A stretch of 64,000 nucleotides of DNA, taken from NCBI RefSeq assembly GCF_037126465.1, contig NC_088204.1:62927807-62991806 (forward strand). Reading direction: 5' to 3'. Shown one piece after another: positions 1 to 10,449 of this stretch. Below the pieces are notes generated by a model that was not told where the DNA came from, did not search any database, and was given only the letters and a program-made list of their open reading frames with translations. The stretch is from Ornithodoros turicata. Its lineage: Eukaryota > Arthropoda > Arachnida > Ixodida > Argasidae. How positions within the stretch are numbered: the first letter of the stretch is position 1; each line of letters opens with the position of its first letter. The position numbers and the translations under genes are program-made.

Positions 1-1050
1 AGGAAGCTGTGACCAACTAGAACCAATAAGGAGCCGGCTGAGCGGCCACGTGCAGTCAGATGAACCAATAACAGTTGGAATCTACCGAGGGAGCTGAGTG
101 AGCGTGAGAGATGTCCACATAGAATTATGGACCAATGATCTCTCTGCAGCTGGACCGGGAGGCTGTTGTACCAAATAAAGGTTGAAATCAACGATTGTCG
201 TGTGTCTTGTCTGAAGCTGGTTAGGAACGACAAATTCAGGTAAACCAATCACCGTTCAGTAGGCTTAGCGTGGACCAATCAGGGCCAGCCATCGGTAGGC
301 TTAGAATGGGCCAATCAGCGTGGGGTGGGCGGAGCCAGTAAAGTCCGGTGTCAGTGGGCTTAGAACGGGCCAATCGGCAGGCTTACATTGGAAGGGCGAT
401 CAGTAGGCTTAGACGTCTGAATCAGACCGGTCAGCATGAAGTGGGTGCACACCACAAGGTAAGTTTGAACATCTGAGATAAAGCCGCAGCGGGGCCGCTG
501 CCATCTGGCGGGCGCCAGTGAAGGCTATGTTCAGCGGGCCACCCGCTAGCCCGGGCCAATCGGCATGGGTAAGTTCGAACATCTGAGATAAAGCCGCAGC
601 GTGGTCGCTGCCGCCGCGCCTGGACAGTAGGACCAATCAGCGGGCGCGCCGGGGCGTGCACCAATCAGCGTGAAGCAGGGGGCGGAGTCAAGTAATGAAC
701 ATAAAAGGGGCGGAGCTATGGTGAACCAATCAACGCGATCAGTAGGTTTAGCTTGGACCAATCAACGGGGCGCGCGGAGCCAAGTAATTAGCATAAAGGG
801 GTGGAGCTACGGTAAACCAATCAACGCTCAGTAGGCTTAGCATGGGCCAATCAGCGTGGAGTGGGCGAAGCCAAGCTAATTAGCGTGAAGGAGCTACGGT
901 CAACCAATCAAAGATCAGTAGGCTTAGCATGGGCCAATCAACGTGCGAAGTGGGCGGAGCTAATGGCCGCAAATCAGATGGCTTTGGATTTGGCTTGTGT
1001 TGGCTTAGAACTGGATTGTGTTGGCTTAGAATCGGCCATCTTGGATTAGA
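1..1050. repeat. CCAAT-rich degenerate minisatellite
   Basis: About sixteen CCAAT motifs occur in roughly 950 bases, mostly in the contexts GGCCAATCAGCG and AACCAATCAACG. They recur with the words CAGTAGGCTTAGC, GTGGGCGGAGCC and CATAAAAGGGG, so the array is a degenerate tandem repeat with units of about 70-110 bases. The short overlapping reading frames through it are artefacts of the repeat. CCAAT, GGGCGG and an A/T-rich word in each unit resemble promoter modules, but function is not shown. It may extend left of the window. Confidence 0.8.
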
Positions 1051-1526
1051 AAAAGGATGCCGTTTTAGCGCTCGGTTCTTATGCCGCTCCAATATTATGC
1101 AGTCTATCTCTATACTACTCACATCACGCACTGTAGTCCCAGCAAAAGGCACGGGTGAGAAATATTTCGTTTCAGATCATGAGTTAATTTTGTGTTTCTA
1201 GTACTCCCCTGTAAAAACTATTGTGCTACATCATTTACCAATCACACATGTTCTCTTGCATGCATGGCAAGAGGCCGATATATCTGACAAACCCTATTTA
1301 AATGGAGAATCAGAAGTGCAACACGGTTTGAGACCAGTTTATGATTAATTATTGTTGTCTTTACTATGTAGTGCAGCATTTGTGTACCATCTAAATAAAC
1401 AAAGGTATCACTTATTCAGTCTCTCAATTCTTCAACTTCCATTTGCATATGTCTTGTCTGACTCCCCCACACTGTACATGTCTTGCGATCACCAATCTGC
1501 GATTTTTCACTGCATTTACTACCACG

Positions 1527-1675
1527 TGAAAGAGCCTTACGCAACATAACTACGCTCGGCAGCTCCGTCCGTCAGAAAGAACCACACGGATAGTTTGTTC
1601 GCGAGGCACAGAATCTGACGACTCACGCGCAGAGCCTTCCGGGAAGCCGAAACGAAAAAAAAAAGCCACTCTCTG
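1527..1675 (+). repeat. Dispersed repeat, copy 1 (second copy at 5530-5682)
   Basis: About 150 bases, starting at AAAGAGCCTTACGCAACAT and ending at the A-run before AAGCCACTCTCTG, match 5530-5682 with only scattered differences, including the shared words GTCCGTCAGAAAGAA and GACTCACGCGCAGAGCC. Both copies run directly or nearly directly into a left half of a CACTCT-type MITE, so this may be the flank of a shared larger element. Nature unknown. Confidence 0.7.
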
Positions 1676-1795
1676 CACTCTAAAAACTCAACTTCACCGC
1701 ATAGCACGCTCTGCGCCAACCATTGGACGAATGATTGAGTTGTCGCTTCTGATTCGAGGAGAGAGAGAGGCGTACGCATTTTTGTGTCAATTATC
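1676..1795. mobile_element. MITE family D, left half only
   Basis: It starts CACTCTAAAAACTCAACTTC and continues with the family words ATAGCACGC, GCGCCAACCATTG and CTTCTGATTCGAGGAGAGAG, then stops inside the arm near the GGCGTACGC word. The complementary right arm is absent, so this is a truncated copy of the palindromic family seen whole at 14405-14653. Confidence 0.8.
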
Positions 1796-1990
1796 ATTGA
1801 AATAATACACCTGGCAGAGCAACACCTGATTTTGTGGAAACTTGTCGACGATGAGCAATACCGAAATGTAGCAAGGAAGCATGCCATGTGGGAAAAAGAT
1901 CGCCTTTGAAATGGAAAAGAGACACCCGGATGTCGAAGCAACGGTAGCCATGTACACCAAAGCACTTTTTGGGTCCCCATATTCACGGCG
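1796..1990 (+). pseudogene. MADF/Myb-like DNA-binding domain fragment (PIF/Harbinger accessory protein)
   Basis: The + frame from 1796 reads IEIIHLAEQHLILWKLVDDE and continues with YRNVARKHAMWEK; after a frame change at about 1890 it reads KIAFEMEKRHPDVEA. This matches the MADF layout (helix, LW, Y, W, IA). A DDE_Tnp_4-type fragment lies 250 bases downstream on the other strand. PIF/Harbinger elements typically encode such a pair, so both are probably remnants of one element. A cellular MADF pseudogene is the alternative. Confidence 0.5.
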
Positions 1991-2235
1991 CAGTCGTTGT
2001 ATCAGCTGAGAACGTGTTAATTATTAACAACGAGTTGGCTGCATGCTCGCTTTCCAAACCAGAAGGTATCGACCCAGTTTCGTTTAAAAACGAGAAAATG
2101 GGTGAGCAGTATGTCGCACGCCAGGTCGCGCATAATAGTAGCTGTTTGGCATCATAAATTAACCATGTAGTGCTATAATATTTTAGGGCTGTCATTACAC
2201 AAGCTTACAGGTAGCACTCCGCGGTCACCATCACG

Positions 2236-2457
2236 TCATGCGGCGCGTTTGCGGGAGGCCACTGTGTGCATACATTGTGTTCTGACAAGCATCAACGAGG
2301 ACGAACAGCTATAATAATAAAGTGAGCCAGTTTTCTTCAGTTTCACTATTTTTACGTGTTTCCCATTCATCGCAGCAACACAGTTTGGGAACTGCCACAG
2401 CGCTTCAAAGTAACGTGTTTTATCTCTGGATAAAGCTAGTACTAAAAAATGCAACAT
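2236..2457 (-). pseudogene. PIF/Harbinger-type (DDE_Tnp_4) transposase fragment
   Basis: The 73-residue minus-strand frame contains WQFPNCVAAMNGKHVKI and GSLYYYS, corresponding to the first catalytic-aspartate block of Harbinger/DDE_Tnp_4 transposases, normally FPNC.GA.DGKHV followed by GS.YYNYK. The expected Asp of the first DDE residue is Asn here (MNGKH), and the frame decays after about residue 52, so the enzyme is dead. Only this one block remains. Confidence 0.7.
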
Positions 2458-2784
2458 ATTGACGTAATTACGTTATAGCGTCTCACTTTGCAATGGCATT
2501 ATTTCGTGTTTCTTCACTGGGGGAGCTTCTTATACAACACGATATGCAAAAAGTGTGAATTCGTAAATTTCGTGCTGTTCTATTACGTTGCGGGTTCATG
2601 GTGGTGAACTCTACCTCGCTATGGCGCCGGCATATGCGGTGAACGTTTTATTGCAATGCGTAGTGTATGAAGGCAGTAAACACAAAAACATGGCCTGTCC
2701 AACACCTAAAGCAATGGGGCCAATGAAACGCAGGAATTGGAAGCCATCTGAGGAGGGGATCGGACCTGAACCATCAGATTTCTG

Positions 2785-2890
2785 CACTCTAAAAACCGAA
2801 CTTCACGGTATAGCACGCTATGCGCCAACCATGGCCACGAGCTATAGGGTCGTCGCTTCTGATTCGAAGAGGGAGGAGGGCGAACTGTTT
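2785..2890. mobile_element. MITE family D, left half only
   Basis: It begins CACTCTAAAAACCGAACTTC and continues through the TATAGCACGC and GCGCCAACCATGG words to GATTCGAAGAGGGAGGAGG. It then passes into a TG-rich microsatellite (about 2890-2935), where the centre of the palindrome would be. The right arm is missing. Confidence 0.75.
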
Positions 2891-2963
2891 TGTGTGTGTG
2901 TGTGTGTGTTTTGTGTGTTTTTTGTGTGTGTGTTATCATTTATCTGAGTTGACACAAAGGGTG

Positions 2964-3199
2964 CACTCTTAGAAATGAACATCACCATATAGCACGCTCC
3001 TAGCCAACCATCACCCCGAATGACAACGTTCTCGCCCCTGATTTGCTGAAAACGGGAGGAGGAGCCTATTTTGTGCATTATGCACGGCACAAAATAGGCT
3101 CCTCCTCCCGTTTTCAACAAATCAGGGGCGAGAACGTTGTCAGTCGGGGTGATGGTTGGCTAGGAGCGTGCTATGTGGTGAAGTTCATTTTTAAGAGTG
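2964..3199. mobile_element. MITE family C, complete palindromic copy
   Basis: A 236-base fold-back with ends CACTCTTAGAAATGAAC and GTTCATTTTTAAGAGTG. The arms (about 110 bases) are nearly complementary and meet at GTGCATTATGCACGGCAC. The element is bordered by TG on both sides, consistent with a 2-base target duplication. Family C shares its outer 60 bases with family A but has a different inner arm with the word AACGGGAGGAGGAGCC. Confidence 0.9.
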
Positions 3200-3880
3200 T
3201 GGGGGGGGGGGGGGTAATGGCAGGATCGGCTCGCCGTTGTTTTTCACACAGAAGTGGCCGTCGTTACGACTATAGAAAAAACGAAAAGAAAAGCAAGACA
3301 CATGGAGGATAAAGGATGAAGGGTAGTGTTAGCGAAGTAAAAATCCATCGCCAGGCATCGCTGTTTCTCTAAATCAGGTATGGAATGACAACGGAGACGC
3401 CCCGGCCGACGCCCGAGAGAGATGACCACGAGACACGAACGAAAGCGGACGCGTGGCCGCACGAAGCGTTTCAGAGGCGGTCCCAGCGAAGTACTTTGGG
3501 CGGGGGTTGGGGGTGGGGGGACGTCTGCCAGCCTTAGTCAGACGCTATCTATTTGGGTGCGAGGGGGGCGGAAGGGTTCTGGACACGGGCTCATCCTTTC
3601 TCGCACGAAATCCTATCACTGGTAATCCATTGTAGGTATAATGCCCAGCATAAAGCCTGTTGTACTCTACCTGGACCGCATGAGTAACAAGTTTGGGGGT
3701 GCGCCTTCTTCGCTGTCCTTGAGAGTGTCACAGGGAGAGACGAAAACTGGACCAGGCTATGCTCCCCCCCCCTCCCCCCATCTAGGGGCCTCCACTGGAA
3801 TCTTATCCTATATCTAGTATGTGACCTACGAAATAAAATTCAGTTATCCCATTACGAATTCACTGTGACTACGGTGCTCA
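3200..3880. other. No gene recognised; poly-G run and GC-rich unique sequence
   Basis: The stretch starts with a run of about a dozen G residues (3201-3213) and includes a G-rich tract near 3500-3570. Open frames of 60-70 codons on both strands have no recognisable motif and overlap one another. I see no repeat family here. Confidence 0.4.
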
Positions 3881-3884
3881 CAAC

Positions 3885-4015
3885 TGACAGTGGAGATGCG
3901 TAGATGGTGCATGAGTTCGTCGGGGGGAGCAAACTGCTAGATGGGTCGTTGAGCTAGACCTTCCTTCTGCAGAAAGAGGACAAAGTTTCTTGCTTTAGCA
4001 GAACGTGCGGCACTA
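3885..4015 (-). pseudogene. RNase H-type LINE, C-terminal fragment
   Basis: The minus strand reads ARSAKARNFVLFLQKEGLAQ, equivalent to ARNLILFLLKTGLAH at 37175-37345 and to the C-terminal FIKFLQTTGL of the intact LINE protein at 57587-58489. It is therefore the very end of an I/R1-like LINE ORF2. A family D MITE half follows at once on the right. Confidence 0.65.
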
Positions 4016-4034
4016 TCACACACACACACCGTTG

Positions 4035-4143
4035 ACACAAAAAAGATGTACGCTCCACTCTGTCCTCCAATCAGAAGTGAGCCAGCCATCATTAGCGGCA
4101 GTGGTTTGCGTACAGCGTGTCATGCGGTGACGCTGCTTTAGTG
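4035..4143. mobile_element. MITE family D, right half only
   Basis: The sequence ACACAAAAAAGATGTACGC, then CCAATCAGAAGTGAG, CAGTGGTTTGCGTACAGCGTG and TCATGCGGTGA, is the degenerate right arm of the family seen at 14405-14653. The outer terminus is eroded. Confidence 0.55.
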
Positions 4144-4810
4144 TGTTCGAAAGGTGCGACCTTTACACCACAGCCGTCTCTGCTTTACATCACACTCAAC
4201 ACCGTTGACTGCTGCGGAGTCACGGTAGAAAACGAAGACACACACCTTTCATAGCACTCTCTCCTACGTTCTTTCCCGCTCATTCTTATTTACAAACGCT
4301 TTATGCATTTAGAGGCATGTTTAAGCACACATAATTCGAACGAACCTGTTGCAGATGGGTTATGGAAAGACGATCACTGACTAGCATGCTGTCAAGCATT
4401 TTCGTCTCTATGGGCCTGTTGTTCTGGGCCAGGTGGCGCGAGTGAGCAGCAACATCGGCGCCCCAAATCATGCAACACTCCCCAGTTTAGCAGACGACGC
4501 GGCACTTTCAAGTACACGGTTTCGAGTTTTTCGCGCTTTTCAAGAAGCACCGCTTTTTCTGTAGATTTCCTACAGGTTTTGTAGCTTCCTTGGCACCATA
4601 CCGTTTGACACACCATGCAAAACCCGCTGATGGAACTCCTTACAGTTGGGATCCGCGGCCGTTTGGGCAGGAAATGGCGCTGTGCAAAGTTCACTGCAAC
4701 AGCCCTATACTCTCCTTATGCGCTTTTCTATGCGGAGCAGAATGCATTCAAAAGTGGCCACACCCATTCTCAAAACCTACCGATAGACACATGGGTCTTC
4801 GTGTCGTAGT
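4144..4810. other. No gene recognised
   Basis: Unique-looking sequence with several overlapping frames near 100 codons on both strands (for example 4590-4886 on + and 4392-4694 on -). None shows a family motif, a signal peptide or a convincing splice pattern, and I cannot assign any of them. Confidence 0.4.
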
Positions 4811-4817
4811 TCCCGTA

Positions 4818-5115
4818 GAAGGGGGGGATATATATTTATTGAAAGGAAAGATCTGCCAGACCAAGGTCGGCATGCTATTCCATTAAAAAAAAAAAAAAAA
4901 CAAGAAGAGGAAAAAGGTGAGACTCCATAAAAAAGAAAGAAAGACAAAAACGAAAAGGAAAGAAAGAAGGGAAAAATAAAACTAAAGCAACGCAGAAAGA
5001 AGGTGAGACTCCTGGAGCGCGCAGCTCAGAGCTTAGAGGCAGGGCCAGTGCACTTCAGAAAGTGCAGTAAAGCAGTTGTGACGGCCCACTGTTGGTGCTG
5101 AGGCACAGGGCCAAG
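4818..5115 (+). repeat. Dispersed repeat, copy 1 (inverse copy at 31935-32130)
   Basis: The block GATATATATTTATTGAAAGG through GGTCGGCATGCTATTCCATT, and the block GCGCGCAGCTCAGAGC through GCTGAGGCACAGGGCCAAG, both match the minus strand of 31935-32130, where they are contiguous. In this copy an A-rich expansion of about 125 bases (4884-5008) separates them. It could be a LINE 3' region; no coding sequence is preserved. Confidence 0.7.
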
Positions 5116-5529
5116 AAGTCTCGTCCCGTAGAAGGCTATTTTGCAGACCGTGCTCTTTTCTCAACACCCATTCTTTCGTCCATACCTTCCTTAACCGCTT
5201 ATTTTCATGGCAACACTCACTATCGTCAATGAGAACAGTAAGAGCCACCATTTTTCGCCTTCTTTCGTCCATTGAGTACCAAGCGCCGTGCACATATAAA
5301 ATTAATGCTGCAACCTTCAACCGCAGCGCGAACGTTATCCCCGGCCGCTAAGCTGACAGCACATTGGAACACTATCTGTGTAGGCATTCCAGGACGGCGT
5401 AGCTTCAGCGCCTTATCATTTACCCTCTCGCTCCTTCAGTCGCTGCGCCGTCACGCTGTCATGTGCTCGGTGCAATTGCTCTACGAAATCTATGAAACGC
5501 GCAAGTTTTTATCTTATTTTTGGCGAGAT

Positions 5530-5682
5530 ATGAAAGAGCCTTGTGCAACATCACTGTGCTCGGCAACTCCGTCCGTCAGAAAGAACGACACAGATAGTTT
5601 GTTCGCGAGGCATAGAATCTGACGACTCACGCGCAGAGCCTTCCGGGAAGACGAAACGAAAAAAAGCCACCCTCTGTTGCCA
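5530..5682 (+). repeat. Dispersed repeat, copy 2 (first copy at 1527-1675)
   Basis: It matches 1527-1675 along its full length. Shared words include GATAGTTTGTTCGCGAGGCA and GCAGAGCCTTCCGGGAAG. It lies about 40 bases before a left-half MITE, as the first copy also abuts one. Confidence 0.7.
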
Positions 5683-5723
5683 ATGTGACAAGATCCTTTG
5701 TTCTTTATCTAATACACCTGGTA

Positions 5724-5876
5724 CACTCTTAAACATGAGTTTCACCGCATAGCACGCAACTAGCCAACCATCACCTCGAATGATACCGTTATCTGCCCTG
5801 ATTTGTTGAAAACGGGAGGCGTACGCCTTTTCTGTGACACCTATGCTGTTCATAATTGTCACAAAAAAGTCGTACA
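5724..5876. mobile_element. MITE family A, left half plus centre
   Basis: It begins after TA with CACTCTTAAACATGAG, carries the family words AGCACGCAACTAGCCAACC and TTATCTGCCCTGATTTGTTG, and reaches the central GACACCTATGCTGTTCATAA. It breaks off at about 5876, early in the right arm. It is a truncated copy of the 249-base palindrome best seen at 28765-29012. Confidence 0.85.
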
Positions 5877-6349
5877 GTTATACTCAGTTATTAAAATACG
5901 CCCCTGTAAAGGCCGAGCAAAGCCGTCATCGCTGCTGCAGTCATTCTTTGATTATCGGTTACAGCTCGTCAGAAATATGTTGCGATTTCTTTTCAGAACA
6001 AGTTGTGTTGTGTTGGTTCGGGCGTCGAAGGAAGGATTCACGATCAACACAAAAGCAAGATAACCTTAGTTGTGCCTCTGTTTGTACAACAGTATACCGT
6101 TTCGTTCTGTAAGACCAGCCTCACGTATAAGACGCTGTCACGCGCGACAGTATACCACGTTTTATACACCGCGTGATGGCAGTGACTAATGTGTTTCCAT
6201 TTCTTCTTCTTTCGTTTTCATGTCCTTCGCAGGTCCACCATTCGGTACACACGATATACTGATGTTTTTGAAGAAGATCTCGCGTCATGTTCCCTACACT
6301 TTAGCATTTTTTGGAGAGTGCGGATGCTTCCCTCACTATACACTAGCTG

Positions 6350-6486
6350 AACCGTTATGAACCCGTATGAAACGGGTTCGAACGGATCCGAACCGTTATT
6401 ATTTGCGATCCGGAGCTGAACCGGAACCGAACCGAAACTTCTGAACCCGAAATAGAACCGAACCCGTATTTTTGTTGGTTCGACAG
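6350..6486. repeat. GAACCG-rich degenerate repeat
   Basis: Dense repetition of GAACCG/CGGTTC words, some palindromic (for example GAACCCGTATGAAACGGGTTC broken by two bases). Similar tracts occur at 16412-16545, 48693-48812 and 52720-52905, so this is a dispersed low-complexity family. Each tract ends abruptly against other sequence. Its parent element is not recognised. Confidence 0.6.
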
Positions 6487-6698
6487 CCCGGATTTGGCTA
6501 ACTTTATATCTCGAAAAAGCATATTATATGCGGACGATTTAAACTTTATTAGCACTGCTGAAAATGAATCAGAATTGTTTCATAAGGCCAACCATGGATT
6601 ACAAGAATTTGCTGGTTGGCTGGGATCTAGTAAACTTATTCCCAATCTGAGCAAGCCATCTTATATTATCTTTCATCCAAGACAAAAGAAACTTGCTA

Positions 6699-6706
6699 CC
6701 GTACAT
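6699..6706. repeat. 8-bp target-site duplication of the hAT element (left)
   Basis: CCGTACAT here is repeated at 7694-7701. Removing the 987-base insert and one copy restores the LINE reading frame across the junction (KLATV followed by HNDLV), which confirms the insertion. Confidence 0.93.
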
Positions 6707-7693
6707 CAGTGATGACCAGTAGTTAACTACTTGCAGTTAAACTACTAGTTAAGCTACCTGATTGTAGTTAAAAAGTAGTTATCAACTACTTGCAGAAATG
6801 TCGTGGCAACCACTAGTTAAACTACTATTTCGAGTAGTTAACTACAGTAGTTAGGTTACTGGGCAGGCGCCAACTACTTCCGATTTTGCCGCAAGCTTTA
6901 CGGCGCGATTGTGCTTCCGACTTTTACTTTCAGCTACTTGTTTGATGAGAACGGAGGTGCAGAGCAATTGTGGCATGCATGTGTACTAAATCTTCACTTT
7001 TGATGCTTCTCTAGTGAAGCCTCATTTGCTGTGAAATAATTCTGCAACTTAGTTTATCGCGCAGGCACGAAAGACTCCCGCCGCAAGCTTTGTATTTGAC
7101 GATCATAGCGGCCTGTGTAATACATTGGTTGCCGTCCTGGTGTGCACATAACCACATAGGATGGCTACGTGATCGATCATCGTGGCTAAGCGAAAATATT
7201 TTACGGTCCACAGTGGCACAATCGGCACCCGCCACAATATTTGTGCGTGGCGCATTGATCTGTGACGAAGGAGCCCGAGTGTAAATCTCGTACATGGTCC
7301 GTCGTATGTTGTACGTACCTTTATAGCGGAAGCTTTCACTCCATAGAAAATATTTCCGCAGCAAGCTCCTTTGTCAGCGCATAATATACCAGAGACAGGC
7401 ATTGGATTTTACGACAGTATGTGAATTAAGCTACGTAGGCACAAGAGGATATTTTAAATATCATTATCACTGCTTGTGATTCGTATTTAGGTTTCCAAGA
7501 ACACTACAAGGGGTTAATGTTGATGTACAACGTTAAGTTGTTTTAGATGTAGTTAAACTACATTGCAGTAGTTAAAGAAGTAGTTTTAACTACTCCCCTG
7601 AAAAGTAGTTGAAATACTAGTTAAACTACTCCATCGCGAAGTAGTTAGTAGTTATAGTTAAACTACTGTAGAAGTAGTTAGCGGCCATCACTG
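6707..7693. mobile_element. Non-autonomous hAT-like transposon, 987 bp
   Basis: The ends are CAGTGATGACCAGTAGTTAACTAC on the left (first twenty bases shown by CAGTGATGACC and AGTAGTTAACTA) and AGTAGTTAGCGGCCATCACTG on the right, which are imperfect inverted repeats. An identical 8-base duplication, CCGTACAT, flanks it at 6699-6706 and 7694-7701. Repeated AGTAGTTAACTACT words fill both subterminal regions, typical of hAT elements. No transposase frame is present. The central 6850-7440 has no recognisable content. Confidence 0.93.
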
Positions 7694-7920
7694 CCGTACA
7701 TAATGATTTAGTTCTCCGCAATTCCATTCTTACGAAGGATTCTATAAGATAGATTCTATAAGGTTTCTTAGAACTTGTTATAGACCAACATATAAAATGG
7801 GATAGCCACGTGCTTGCTGTGAGAAGGAAGATGTCACTTGGAATATATATGCACATATATGCACATTGGAATATATGAACAAAATTCAGAGGTTGGTACC
7901 TCGCTCATATCTGTGCATTA

Positions 7921-8111
7921 CTCATTAGTTCACTCCCATATGGTGTATTCCTTTGAGGTATATGGACTTCCGTATGAATCAGCCTTGAATCCCCTTTATA
8001 TACTTCAGGAAAAAGCTTTTAGACCCATGTATATCAAGGGGATTCAAGGCTGATTCATACGGTAGTCCATATACCTCAATGGAATACACCATATGGGAGT
8101 GAACTAATGAG
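7921..8111. repeat. 83-bp inverted duplication inside the LINE
   Basis: Arm 7921-8003 (CTCATTAGTTCACTCCCATA...) is the near-exact reverse complement of 8029-8111, separated by a 25-base spacer. Both arms encode the same LINE segment (SLVHSHMVYS) on opposite strands. It differs by only about three bases between the arms, so it is younger than most of the decay around it. Confidence 0.9.
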
Positions 8112-8690
8112 TGGTTGGTGCTTCCCCATAGAGTATCAATTACATTCGTGTTTGATTTTTTCGTGTACAATCGGTTTATCATTTAGTTAAGTTTAGGACT
8201 GTCTTGCTAATGCTCAAGTTGGTGTATGGGAACACAGTTGTTGACTCTTTTGCACTTAAGCGGCTATCCACGCCATCTTTCTCGAGGTCTGATAGCCTGC
8301 AGTGATGTATGCCACGTGTTAGGACGAATTATGGATTACAGAGCATTAGCGACTTCGGTGCTAAGGTGTGGAACCTTTTATCATTTGCAACAAGAAATAT
8401 CTCCAGTATTTATGCCTTCAAACGTACTTTGAAAAATGAACTTGTGTAAATTAATATGTGTGTTGTTCTTTTTCCTCCGTTTCTCTCTCTCTCTCTCTCT
8501 CTCTGTCTCTATTTTTCTTTTTTCTTTTTTTTTGTGTGTGTACAAATCCCACGGGTTTCCATGGTGAACGCAATGTTGCTATTGAGACCACGTTACACGA
8601 CATCCTAGCGGTCTCTTAGAAGGTTGTTTGTATAATTTTTGTTTTATTAATAAACATTGTGTTGTATTGTATTGCACAATATTATTTCTC

Positions 8691-9582
8691 TGGTTGTCAG
8701 CCATTTTGTTTGTAAGCGCACGCTGCTCGTGCTGCGCATGCTACAGCTGAGCCTGGGCATGAAAGCGCGCACGAAAGAAGTCCAATAAATTCGGAATGAG
8801 TGCGATTCCGATATTTTTCTTAGACGATAGAGATCTCCGACGCAGCGGACGTGTGCGCACTTTGCGGATCGGAAAGTTATCGGAGAAGCAGAAGTGACCA
8901 ACTAGAACTCCCTACTGTCGGCAGACGACTATCGATAGTTCGATCTTGATACGACTATCTAGAGCATTGATAGTATACTATCGATAGGCTTCGCATCACT
9001 AATAGAAAGTTGTCCTCTCGGCTAACTTTTCCTGCCATAATAAATAGACCGAACGTGTCGAACTAGCTTGCCCTCCCCCAGGAATATATTGTATGCTTTC
9101 GTTTCGTCCGTATAGCTGGCATTGCACACTGGTTACCCGTGTAGAGATGGTGACACGGGGACCTCGATAGCTTTGTAACCTTCACTGATGCACCTGGTAT
9201 AGTATGCGTGTTATATGCACGTGTCTGTTGGATCCGACCTCGGTTGATGTGTTGGTACTGTAGCTGAACTGTTTAAAGAGTGTGGCTCTGTTGTAACGTC
9301 TCTGTTTTGTATCCCTCCGCCCTCGATCCATATGTGCTTGGCCTGCTGATCTTTGGGATAAAGCTATAGGTGTGTGTTAAAAAGACAGTTTTGAGTCATA
9401 GAGGTTCAGGTGGCTGTCATAAAAAGTAGCATTGAATATAGCTGTTCTCGAGCTTGAGTTAATACAATATTAGTCATTGAAGCTTCCCTTCATTTCGGCG
9501 AATATAGCATGTTACATGTCAAGTTCACGGCATGACATGACATGACATGCATGTGACATTACATTATATACGACATTACTAT
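8691..9582. other. No gene recognised
   Basis: No convincing reading frame or known repeat. There is a CATGA microsatellite at about 9528-9556, and ATCGATAG words cluster at 8930-8990. The 84-codon minus-strand frame at 8647-8901 has no motif. Confidence 0.4.
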
Positions 9583-10239
9583 AGATGGGACGAATCTAGA
9601 ATTTTGCGAATCGGAATCTGAATCCAAGGAAGGTTCTCCGCATCCACGAATCTCGAATCTTTCGAATCCTATTTTTAAAAACAGTTTAAACAGCTAAGAA
9701 AAAAAACTTCTACTGGATAGTGCTTTGAAGCAGAATTTGATACATTTGTTTCATAAAAAGAAAAAAAAAACAGAATAGTTCAGTTTCGGGAGAAAATATA
9801 CCGATATAGTTCATTTATTTAACGTATTGTTCATCGACTACAAGAAATACATAGTTCTCGAGCCTAAATTATTTCTATAAGGCTAAAGCAACAATCAAAA
9901 GCAAAACCATATTACTTTTAAACTTGTAATGTAACAGCTCCTGTCTGAGCAATGTCAGCTGTATGGAGCCCTAGTAATCGCTAAAAAACGAACTTCTTTC
10001 CTCTGCACATTATATATCCTTGCGAGTAGATCATTCTCACAAAGTGTTTGTTCCGATAGCTGCAACTAACACACTGGCAGATTCGTTGATTCCGCGCACA
10101 GCACGTAGGTGGAACCACATTCCTTCTTCTGTTTGCAACATCAGCTCTATCACTCATTTCAACAATGCACTTAGCGAATATTGTATTTGATACCTGCTTT
10201 GATACATCTGCTTATTTGTCCATGAAACCTGCATTTGAA

Positions 10240-10345
10240 TCAACTGCATTTCTTGTTCTTGTTTTTTGTATAACATATGTGTATGCCTATTTTCAATGTA
10301 TTACCCACTCCCCTCTGTAATGAAGAACCCTGAGGGTAAATAAAT
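10240..10345 (+). mobile_element. CR1-type LINE 3' end with (TAAA) tail
   Basis: TGTATTACCCACTCCCC, then AAGAACCCTGAGGG and TAAATAAATAAATAAATG. The GGGTAAATAAATAAAT tail matches the complement of the tail of the CR1 LINE ending at 53263. Only the 3' untranslated region remains. Confidence 0.6.
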
Positions 10346-10449
10346 AAATAAATGTAAACAAAGAGACAAGAAAACACCCGTCGGTCAATGAGGCTTTCAG
10401 CGGACTCCGGAGACGCCAGTTCGAAAAAGAAACTAGCAAACATGGGGGC

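Larger units (their letters stand above)
6487..8690 (+). mobile_element. CR1/L2-like LINE, 5'-truncated, split by a hAT element
   Basis: Coding remnants in order are: ILYADDLNFIS, the reverse transcriptase catalytic box (from about 6524); KLATV, interrupted at 6706; HNDLVLRNSIL after the hAT element; GFLELVIDQHIKWDSHV near 7760; the thumb-like SLVHSHMVYSFEVYGL near 7925; and the C-terminal ISDFGAKVWNLLSF near 8345. A stop after about 8445 is followed by a 3' UTR with CT and T tracts and a TGTAT-rich end near 8680. Stops and frame changes make it inactive. Family membership as CR1 versus L2 is inferred from protein pattern only. Confidence 0.85.
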
